64,000 nt of DNA from NCBI GenBank assembly GCA_004010535.1, contig RQYE01000009.1, forward strand, positions 32,001-96,000, read 5' to 3'. Below are positions 9,663 through 19,008 of this stretch, one piece after another. Under the pieces are notes generated by a model. That model saw only the letters and a list, made by a program, of their open reading frames with translations, had not been told where the DNA came from and ran no database searches. Source of the DNA: Coriobacteriales bacterium OH1046 (GTDB lineage: Bacteria > Actinomycetota > Coriobacteriia > Coriobacteriales > Atopobiaceae). The position numbers and the translations under genes were made by a program. How positions within the stretch are numbered: the stretch's first letter is position 1; each line of letters begins with the position of its first letter.

Positions 9663-9760
9663 CCTTTCCACGAGCATCCCAGCCTAAGCACGAACATCCC
9701 GCAGGTGTTCATGAACATCCCGGGGATGATCGTGTTCGCGTGGGGATGTCCGTGGAAAGG
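9663..9760. repeat. Phased dyad array of five 12-bp units (consensus CACGAACATCCC), 3 direct then 2 inverted
   Basis: CACGAGCATCCC 9669; CACGAACATCCC 9689; CATGAACATCCC 9710; inverted GGGATGATCGTG 9723; inverted GGGATGTCCGTG 9743. Outer arms CCTTTCCACG/CGTGGAAAGG. Confidence 0.8.
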
Positions 9761-9888
9761 TCTTCTCGGAACATCGCGCTGCCAGCTCCAACCATGCGCA
9801 TCTTTTGCAAAACCTATGATAGGGAAGCGCTTGCGGTAGAATTATGCGGATAGCGGGGGATTCGCCTCGTGCTTTCAGAGGGGTTTTC

Positions 9889-11451
9889 GTGACACGACGC
9901 GAAGCACACAGACGCATGACCTCAGAAGAGCAGGCGCGTAGATCTGCGGAGCGCCGTACGTACGCATCGCGAGAGGGCGTCCGCTCTGCGACACGCGAGC
10001 GCGCGGGTGCCAACCGCGCGGCCCGGCATGCCGGCGCACCCCAGCACGCCGCAGCACGTGCCGAGGGAGCTGCAGGTCAGTATGCCGCGCAGCGCACCAC
10101 CAGGAAGCGTTCGGGCGTCGGCAAGAAGGTCCTCATCATCCTGCTCCTTATGCTCGCCGCAGGCGGTGGGGCGTTCGCATGGTTCTATCACGACGTCAAC
10201 AGCAGGCTCTCCGAGGGCATCGACCCCCAGATGCAGCAGGTGCTCGTCGATTCCAAGCTCGACCAGCCCTTCTACATGCTCCTCCTCGGCGTTGACAAGG
10301 ATGCGGACCGGGCAGAGGAGTGGGGCGACTACGAGGGCAACTGGCGCTCGGATTCCATCATCCTCGCGCGTATCGATACCGCCAACCATCAGGTCACGCT
10401 CGTCTCTATTCCGCGCGATACCGAAGTCGACTACGGTGATGGCACCAGCGGCAAGATCAACGGCGCCTATTCGGATGGCGGCGCGGCGCATATGGTCGAG
10501 GTCGTTTCCAAGCTCGCGGGCGTTGATATCTCCCATTATGCTGAGATCGACTTCGACCAGTTCATCGACATCGTCGATCTGGTCGGTGGGATCGAGGTCA
10601 CCCTTCCCGTCCCCGTCTCCGACATGGAGAATGCGGGCATCGACCTGCCTGCTGGCACCCAGACCCTGTGCGGCGGCGACGCCCTCGGTTTGGTTCGCAG
10701 CCGCCATGCCTACGACGAGTACGGAGGCGGCGACTTCTTCCGCGCCGCCAACCAGCGCATGGTCATCGCGGCCATCATCAAAAAAGTGCTCGCGCAGCCG
10801 GTTACCTCCCTACCCGGCCTCGTCACGGCTATGGCCGACGGCGTCATCACCGACCTCACGGTGGACCAGATCATCAGCCTCGCCCTCGCCATGCGCGAGC
10901 TCGACACCGACCGCGACGTCTATGCGGGCCAGCTCCCCACCACCTCCCAATACATCGACGATGTTTGGTATGAGGAGATCGACACCGAGGCATGGATCGC
11001 GATGATGGGTCGCGTGAACGCGGGCATGCCTCCCTATGAGAGCGATGACGAGGATCTCACGATCGGCATCGCGGGCTCGGTGGGTGCAGACGGCAACTCG
11101 GGAGCCGTCGATTACGGATCCCTCGAACCCCGGTTCGACGGCGCTGTGCTCGTTCTGAACGGCTCCGGCATCGCGGGCCTCGCATCCGAGAAAGCCGACG
11201 AGCTCAGCGCCGCCGGCTACGATACGACCACCGACAACGCCGATGATTTCGAGCATGGGGCCACCCAAGTGTACTTCAACGGCAGCTCGACCGGCGCAGC
11301 GCGCGCCAAGGGCGTCATCCAAATACTCGGCCTCGATATCGTGGCCGAGAAGAACGATGGCAGCTATCCTGCGAATTACAGCGTCATCGTCGTCTTGGGC
11401 ACCGATGCCGACGCATCCGCGCAGGAGGGCGGAGCCGAGGCGGATGGGTGA
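9889..11451 (+). CDS. LytR-CpsA-Psr (LCP) family protein with LytR_C-like domain
   Basis: TM segment then FYMLLLGVDKDADRAEEWGDYEGNWRSDSIILARID, LVSIPRDTEV, LVRSRHAYDEYGGGDFFRAANQR; GTG at 9889 has RBS AGAGGGG (ORF track starts at 9844). Confidence 0.9.
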   Translation: MTRREAHRRMTSEEQARRSAERRTYASREGVRSATRERAGANRAARHAGAPQHAAARAEGAAGQYAAQRTTRKRSGVGKKVLIILLLMLAAGGGAFAWFYHDVNSRLSEGIDPQMQQVLVDSKLDQPFYMLLLGVDKDADRAEEWGDYEGNWRSDSIILARIDTANHQVTLVSIPRDTEVDYGDGTSGKINGAYSDGGAAHMVEVVSKLAGVDISHYAEIDFDQFIDIVDLVGGIEVTLPVPVSDMENAGIDLPAGTQTLCGGDALGLVRSRHAYDEYGGGDFFRAANQRMVIAAIIKKVLAQPVTSLPGLVTAMADGVITDLTVDQIISLALAMRELDTDRDVYAGQLPTTSQYIDDVWYEEIDTEAWIAMMGRVNAGMPPYESDDEDLTIGIAGSVGADGNSGAVDYGSLEPRFDGAVLVLNGSGIAGLASEKADELSAAGYDTTTDNADDFEHGATQVYFNGSSTGAARAKGVIQILGLDIVAEKNDGSYPANYSVIVVLGTDADASAQEGGAEADG

Positions 11452-11523
11452 TTCCCCGATGATAGGCGATCACGGGCGCACAGCCGCCCTCGATGCGTCC
11501 TCCATGCGGAAAAAGGGCGAATC

Positions 11524-14013
11524 ATGAGCACGGGCGGGCATAGGGGGCTCCGCTCCATCGTACTCGCGTGCCTGCTGGCAGCCCTCCCCATCGCTGCAAC
11601 CGCAGCCGTTCTCGCAACGCCCATCCATGCCGATGAGGCCAGCCCAGATGACAAGATCGCCGTTCCGCAAGAGAACGCGCTCTTCAGCTCCACCGAGATG
11701 ATCGTCGTATTCCGGGAAGACACCTCGGAGGAGGAGATCGCGGAAACCATCCAAGAGGCCGAGACGGCAGACCCCGAAGGCGAGATGGTGGATGCCGATC
11801 GCGGTACGCTCAACAGCCCCTATGTCATCGATACCCCCATGGATGAGGTCGTGGTAAGCGTCGTGATCGATGAGGATACCCCCTTCGAAGATGCCGCCGC
11901 CGAGATCGCCGCCTCCGAGGATGTGGTCTATGTCCAACCGAATTACATCTATGTCCTGAACGAAAGCGAGGCGCAGGAGGCCGCTAGCGAAGGCCTCGGG
12001 GCAATGGCGGACGAAACCCTTGTCGACGCGGGTACCGACGACCCCTTCACATACAGCGGCGGAGCGAACAACTGGCATCTCGGCGCGATCAAGGCCAGGG
12101 GTGCCTGGGATCGCGCGAGGACCGAAGGGGCCGTCACAGTGGCCGTGGTCGATACCGGGTGCGATCTCGAGCACGTCGACCTCGTCGATAACCTCGATAT
12201 CGAGCATGCCTATCAGGCGGCAAGCAGCGGCGGTACGAGCTTCACGTACCGCAATGCCACCTATACGTTCGCCGTCCAGGCAGCGGGACCGCTCACCACC
12301 TCATTCGGCAACCGAGGCGATCTCGACACCCATGGAACGCATATCTGCGGCATCGTCGGGGCAACGGCGAACAACGGCATCGGGGTCGCCGGGGTCTCAT
12401 ACAATGCCACCGTGCTCCCCATCAATATTTTCAACAGGGCGACGTCGGAGAACGGCGAGCAGGTGATCACCGCCGACACGGCCACCGTCGTGAGCGCCTA
12501 TTCCTACCTCTTCGGCCTCGTCGACAGCGGCTCGGTCCAGAATCTGCGCATCATCAACATGAGCCTCGGAGGCTACGAGGACAGCGATAACGATATCGCC
12601 TTGCATAGCGCGCTTGCAAAGGCGCTCGCCGATTACGGCATCCTCACGGTCGTCTCCGGTGGAAACGATGGCACCGGGAAGAACAGCTGGCCGAGCGACT
12701 ACGATGAGTGCATCGCGGTCACAGCCATCCAGAAGGAGGGCTGGGAGACGGATCCCACACGTGCCGGCTACTCCGATCACAACAGCGCGAAAGACATCGC
12801 CGCACCGGGTTCCAGCATACTCTCCACCCTGCCCAACGACGCCTACGGCACCAAACAAGGCACGTCGATGGCAGCCCCCATGGTCTCCGGCACGCTTGCG
12901 CTCATGTTCGCGGCAGATCCATCGCTTTCCGCCGAGGCCGCGCGTTCCATCCTCTACGAGACGGCAACCGATCTTATGGACGAGGGCCGCGATGATTACA
13001 CGGGCTGGGGCCTCGTCGATGCCGAGGCTGCTATCGCACGGGTCCTCGGGAACGCGGGCGGGGATGAGCCCGACCCCGGCGAATCCGAGCCGGATGACCC
13101 GAGCCGGCCTATCGCAGATGGCGTCTACCTCATCGAAAGCGATCTGCAGGTTGGAATGCTCGTCGATGTTGTGGGGCAGAGCACGGAGGACGGAGGCAAC
13201 ATCGCCACGTGGAGGTCGAATGGCGGCACGAACCAGCAGTTCTCCATCATCTGGGATGCCGACGGCGGTGCCTATACCATCCGGAATGCCAACTCCGGAC
13301 TCTTGATGGATGTCGAGGGGGCCAGCACGGAGAGCGGAGCCAACGTCATCCAATGGCCTCCCAACGGCGGCCTGAACCAACGCTGGAGGATCGTTGCCGA
13401 TGGCGATGGCTATCGCATCCTCTCCGCGCTCGACTCGGAGCTCGCCCTCGCAGCACGATCCCCCTTTGCAAAGGCGGGCGCCGATATCGGTGTCAGCACG
13501 GCGGACGGCGGGAATAACCAGCTCTTCCATCTCCTGCCCATCGGCGACGCGGCAGGCTTCTCCGCCTTATGGCGCACGGTCGAGGACGGCGTTTATACCG
13601 TCTCCCCCGTCCACGCTCCCCACCTACGGCTCGATATCTCGGGTGCCTCGGTGGAGGATGGCGGCGACGCCATCGCTTGGACTGCGCACGGCGGCACGAA
13701 CCAGCAATTCCGTATCGTCTGGGACGGCGGAACGGGCTACTACCGGATCAGCTCGGTCAATTCGGGCAAACGCATCGACGTCTCGGGCGCCTCTTCCGAA
13801 AACGGGGCCGACGTCATCCAATGGGCTTCCAACGGAGGCCTGAACCAGTTTTGGGACATCCAGCAGCGGGGCGATGCCTATGTGCTGGTCTCTGCGCTGC
13901 GCCCCGACCTCGTGCTCGACATCACCGGCCAAAGCACCGAAGCGGGTGCGAATGTCGAAGTTTGGACCGACAACGGCGGTTCCAACCAGCTCTTCATGTT
14001 GAGCGCGCTCTAG
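11524..14013 (+). CDS. Secreted subtilisin-like (S8) serine protease with C-terminal ricin-B-lectin-type repeats
   Basis: Signal peptide; triad VAVVDTGCDLEHVDL, DTHGTHICGIVGA, GTSMAAPMVSG; six NGGxNQxF/W-type QxW repeats. Confidence 0.92.
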   Translation: MSTGGHRGLRSIVLACLLAALPIAATAAVLATPIHADEASPDDKIAVPQENALFSSTEMIVVFREDTSEEEIAETIQEAETADPEGEMVDADRGTLNSPYVIDTPMDEVVVSVVIDEDTPFEDAAAEIAASEDVVYVQPNYIYVLNESEAQEAASEGLGAMADETLVDAGTDDPFTYSGGANNWHLGAIKARGAWDRARTEGAVTVAVVDTGCDLEHVDLVDNLDIEHAYQAASSGGTSFTYRNATYTFAVQAAGPLTTSFGNRGDLDTHGTHICGIVGATANNGIGVAGVSYNATVLPINIFNRATSENGEQVITADTATVVSAYSYLFGLVDSGSVQNLRIINMSLGGYEDSDNDIALHSALAKALADYGILTVVSGGNDGTGKNSWPSDYDECIAVTAIQKEGWETDPTRAGYSDHNSAKDIAAPGSSILSTLPNDAYGTKQGTSMAAPMVSGTLALMFAADPSLSAEAARSILYETATDLMDEGRDDYTGWGLVDAEAAIARVLGNAGGDEPDPGESEPDDPSRPIADGVYLIESDLQVGMLVDVVGQSTEDGGNIATWRSNGGTNQQFSIIWDADGGAYTIRNANSGLLMDVEGASTESGANVIQWPPNGGLNQRWRIVADGDGYRILSALDSELALAARSPFAKAGADIGVSTADGGNNQLFHLLPIGDAAGFSALWRTVEDGVYTVSPVHAPHLRLDISGASVEDGGDAIAWTAHGGTNQQFRIVWDGGTGYYRISSVNSGKRIDVSGASSENGADVIQWASNGGLNQFWDIQQRGDAYVLVSALRPDLVLDITGQSTEAGANVEVWTDNGGSNQLFMLSAL

Positions 14014-14029
14014 AACCTCCGCCTCGACG

Positions 14030-15094
14030 TCACACGTTGAAGCGGAAGTGCATGATGTCGCCGTCGTGGACGACGTATTCCTTGCCCTCTATGCGCAAGC
14101 GGCCAGCTGCCTTGCAACCCGCTTCACCGCCCAGCGTGACGTAATCCTCATAGGAGGCGACCTCGGCCTTGATGAACCCCCGCTCGAAATCAGAGTGGAT
14201 AACGCCGGCGGCCTCGGGCGCCTTGGCGCCGACGCGCACGGTCCACGCCTTGACCTCCAGCTCGCCTGCAGTGAAATAGCTCTGGAGTCCCAGCAGGCGG
14301 TACGCCTCCTGCGCAAGCGTCTCGAGCCCGCTCTGCTCGAGCCCGAGCGACTCGAGGTACTCGGCAGCCTCAGCGGCATCGAGTTCCGCGAGCTCGGCTT
14401 CGACCTTGGCGCAGACGGGGATGGGTTTGCGGCCGGCGATCCCCGGCAGCTCCGTGCCGAGGGCATCCTCATCCACGTTCGCCACGTAGAGGATGGGCTT
14501 CATCGTGAGCAGGAACAGATCGTGCGCCGCCGCGCGCTCCCCATCGGTCATATCGAGATCGGCCGCACGATGTCCGTCATTCAGCCATGCCTGCAGGCGC
14601 TGCGCGATGGCGAGCCTGGAAGCCTGCTCCTTGTCGCGTCTGGCCTCCTTCTCGAGCTTGGGGATGGCGCGCTCGAGCGTGCCGAGATCCGCCAGCACGA
14701 GCTCGGTCTGGATGATGTCGGCGTCATCCGCAGGATCGACGCGCCCCTCCACATGCACGACATCGGGATTGGAGAAGCAGCGTACGACCTCGCAGATGGC
14801 ATCGGTCGTGCGGATATTGGCTAGGAACTGGTTGCCGAGGCCCTCCCCCTCGTTGGCGCCCTTGACGAGACCGGCTATGTCGACGAACTCGACGGTCGCG
14901 GGCACGATGCGACCGGGATGCACGATATCGGCCAGCGCCTGCAGGCGCGCATCGGGAACGTCCACGATACCCACGTTGGGATCGATGGTCGCGAAGGGAT
15001 AGTTCGCGGCCAGACCGCCTTTCTTGGTGAGTGCCGTGAACAGCGTGGACTTGCCCACGTTGGGAAGCCCGACGATGCCGATCGAAAGCGCCAT
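14030..15094 (-). CDS. ychF: Redox-regulated ATPase YchF
   Basis: MALSIGIVGLPNVGKSTLFTALTKKG...; TGS-like C-terminus KEYVVHDGDIMHFRFNV. Confidence 0.95.
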   Translation of the reverse strand: MALSIGIVGLPNVGKSTLFTALTKKGGLAANYPFATIDPNVGIVDVPDARLQALADIVHPGRIVPATVEFVDIAGLVKGANEGEGLGNQFLANIRTTDAICEVVRCFSNPDVVHVEGRVDPADDADIIQTELVLADLGTLERAIPKLEKEARRDKEQASRLAIAQRLQAWLNDGHRAADLDMTDGERAAAHDLFLLTMKPILYVANVDEDALGTELPGIAGRKPIPVCAKVEAELAELDAAEAAEYLESLGLEQSGLETLAQEAYRLLGLQSYFTAGELEVKAWTVRVGAKAPEAAGVIHSDFERGFIKAEVASYEDYVTLGGEAGCKAAGRLRIEGKEYVVHDGDIMHFRFNV

Positions 15095-15106
15095 GTGCTG
15101 TCTCCT

Positions 15107-16390
15107 CTAGCTATCCTTGTCGAGCGATTCGAGCATATCGCCCATCTTGCCCAAACGTTCCCTGCCTTGGGCGATGAGCCGCCCGGCCTCCGCCTTCGCC
15201 TCGGCCTTCTTCTTGGCGATCTCCTCGGCATACGGATCGGGGATGACGAGCTCGTTCGCATTGAGCGGCACCATCGTGAGCGCGCCCTCGGGGCAGGCAT
15301 CAGCGCAGAAACCGCAGTTCGTGCAATAGGGGACCTCGATCTGGACATTGCCGCGTTTGTCGAGGTCGAGGGCATGCGTGGAGCAGGCGAGCGCACACTC
15401 GCCGCACATCGTGCAGCGCGTGGAATCGCAGACCGGCACCTTGAGGCCGGTGATATGCTCGGCCAAGCCCGGATCGCGCTGGAGCGCCTCGAGCATGAGC
15501 TTGCGCCGGGCGGTGAGCTGGCGCTGCTTGTTGGTCGCAGTGCGCGCGCCCACGGCATTCTCAAGGCTCGCTGTGAGCTCGTTCATGCGGTTTGCATGAT
15601 CTTGGATCTTGGCCGCGATAGCCTTCGCACCGGCAAGGGCAGGGTTGACGCCCGTCACCAAGCGCTCTCCTGCTTGGAGCGCACCGCTCACGAACTGGCT
15701 GCGCTTATAGGCGCGGGTGTACTCGTGGTCGAGATCGGCCTCGTCGACCTCGAGACCCACCGAGGCATCCGCCCACTGCTCCGCCGTGGCGATCTCCTCG
15801 GAGAGCATCTCCTCGCCCGTGGTCGTGCGGCACCGGTCGCAGATGCCCATGGGCAGGTAGACGCTCACGTTGCTGTAGTCGGCGAGGATGGCGAACCACA
15901 CATCGCGCGGGATGAGCCCCACGCAGGCGAGCACCACCTCGTTGCCAAGGGGGAGCCGTCCCAGGGCACGGGTGCAGGTGATGTAGCACTGCTTGTAGGC
16001 GGACGCCTTGCGCGCCACCATCTCGTAGAGGTTCTTGGGCATGCGGCTGCGCACGAAGAGGGCATCTGCGGGACAAATCGCGGCGCAGAGCCCGCACTTA
16101 CGGCAGCTGTCGTCGATCTTGACGGCTTTCTCATCGATGCGGATGGAATCCGTGGGGCAGATATCCATGCAGCGGGTGCAGATCGTGGGGTCCTGCGTGG
16201 ACACGCGCACGCAACGCGCCGAATTGGCAACGGGGACTTCCTTGTAGTCGGCGGGATTCCAAGTTTTCTTCTTGCCCGGATCCTGCATCAAGCTGTCTGC
16301 GATGCCGCCGAGGGGATTCGAGAACGCCTGCCAATCGCTCTGCAGATCGATGAGCTCGTCGAGAAAATCGCGTTCGTCTCTTTTGGCCAT
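15107..16390 (-). CDS. Multi-cluster 4Fe-4S ferredoxin-type protein
   Basis: MAKRDERDFLDELIDLQ...; Cys motifs CTRCMDICP, CRKCGLCAAICP, CTMCGECALAC, CTNCGFCADACP. Confidence 0.85.
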   Translation of the reverse strand: MAKRDERDFLDELIDLQSDWQAFSNPLGGIADSLMQDPGKKKTWNPADYKEVPVANSARCVRVSTQDPTICTRCMDICPTDSIRIDEKAVKIDDSCRKCGLCAAICPADALFVRSRMPKNLYEMVARKASAYKQCYITCTRALGRLPLGNEVVLACVGLIPRDVWFAILADYSNVSVYLPMGICDRCRTTTGEEMLSEEIATAEQWADASVGLEVDEADLDHEYTRAYKRSQFVSGALQAGERLVTGVNPALAGAKAIAAKIQDHANRMNELTASLENAVGARTATNKQRQLTARRKLMLEALQRDPGLAEHITGLKVPVCDSTRCTMCGECALACSTHALDLDKRGNVQIEVPYCTNCGFCADACPEGALTMVPLNANELVIPDPYAEEIAKKKAEAKAEAGRLIAQGRERLGKMGDMLESLDKDS

Positions 16391-16452
16391 GGCCCTCCCC
16401 CTTTCCAACCCCTCTAGTATTGCACAAGCCGAATGGCAAACACCGCAAGGGC

Positions 16453-16555
16453 ATGGCACCAGATGGCCTCTATCCACACGAACTTGGCACCAGAAGACCA
16501 GCGCCACCCCCATGGATGGGAACATCCCGCTGCCAGGGGCTCGTCCCGGAAGAGG
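16453..16555. repeat. Degenerate intergenic dyad element with CCATGG centre
   Basis: TGGCACCAGATGGCCTCTATCCA ... TTGGCACCAGAAGACC ... CCCATGGATGGG ... inverted CTGCCAGG; resembles the 46.9/48.2 kb units. Confidence 0.4.
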
Positions 16556-16557
16556 AA

Positions 16558-16585
16558 GATCCGGAGGCCGAGAGACCTCCGGATC
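16558..16585 (-). terminator. Hairpin downstream of groEL
   Basis: GATCCGGAGG-8-CCTCCGGATC, then pyrimidine-rich on minus strand. Confidence 0.6.
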
Positions 16586-16632
16586 CAGAGAAAAGCACTT
16601 TGCATCGCGGGATCTTCGAACCCCGCGAACGC

Positions 16633-18276
<1,644 letters not shown>

Positions 18277-18289
18277 TCAATCCTCCGAA

Positions 18290-18580
18290 CTAATCCTCGA
18301 TGATGGCATAGACGTCATCGGCGCGCAGAAGCAGGTACTCCTCGCCGTCGAGCTTGACCTCGTTGCCGCCGAATTTGCCGTAATAGACCCGATCGCCGGG
18401 CTTGACGTCCAAAGCGATGCGCTCGCCCTTGTCGTTGCGCTTGCCGGCCCCGACGGCGATGACCTCGCCCTGCTGCGGCTTCTCCTGCGCGCCAGAGGAG
18501 ATGTAGAGACCCGATGAGGTCTTCTCCTCCTTGGGAGCAGGCTTGACCAAAACGCGATCACCCAACGGTTTAAGTGTCAT
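18290..18580 (-). CDS. groES: Co-chaperonin GroES
   Basis: MTLKPLGDRVLVKPAPKEEKTSSGLYI; RBS AAAGGAGG. Confidence 0.97.
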   Translation of the reverse strand: MTLKPLGDRVLVKPAPKEEKTSSGLYISSGAQEKPQQGEVIAVGAGKRNDKGERIALDVKPGDRVYYGKFGGNEVKLDGEEYLLLRADDVYAIIED

Positions 18581-18610
18581 AGCAATGCCTCCTTTAAGCA
18601 TACGATACCC

Positions 18611-18668
18611 GGTACCGTGCGAGTACCGCTCAATCCAACGTTAGGTATCTTACCCACATGCGTGTAAG
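18611..18668. promoter_or_regulatory. Two dyads upstream of groES
   Basis: GGTAC-N7-GTACC 18611-18627; CTTACCCACATGCGTGTAAG (imperfect 20-bp dyad) 18649-18668. Confidence 0.45.
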
Positions 18669-18753
18669 AATTACAGTCCGCAATCAAAAAATCTCACAAT
18701 TAGACGCTTAGATTTTCGACCCGTCACACCCCTGCCCATGGAGAGCCGTCCAT

Positions 18754-18988
18754 GTGCCCAGCAGGGGCACTGGCGACTGCACAGCCAACAGGGATTCTGC
18801 TGGGAACAGGGCCATCTCCGGGATCCTCTCGGGATGTTTTCCCAGAAATGATCCTACTGACTGTACAGTCGACAGGATCCGATCAGGGGTTTTGCGGGGA
18901 TTGAGCCATCTCCGGGATCCTCTCCAAGGCGTTTGCCCAGCAGGGGCACTGGCGACTGTACAGCCAGTAGGGCGGGTGCTGGACAAAC
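18754..18988. repeat. Three partial tandem copies of a composite dyad repeat
   Basis: GCCCAGCAGGGGCACTGGCGACTGYACAGCCA at 18756 and 18935 (31/32); GCCATCTCCGGGATCCTCTC at 18811 and 18905 (20/20); cores GACTGCACAG 18775, GACTGTACAGTC 18859, GACTGTACAG 18954. Confidence 0.85.
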
Positions 18989-19008
18989 GCAGCCGAGTGC
19001 CGTACCCC

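Noticed and set aside
9663-9760. CRISPR-like array
   Set aside because: Only five 12-bp units, in both orientations and too closely spaced, with no cas genes.
18754-18988. CRISPR or IS end repeats
   Set aside because: Repeats are composite dyads with related, not unique, intervening sequence; no transposase or cas gene nearby.
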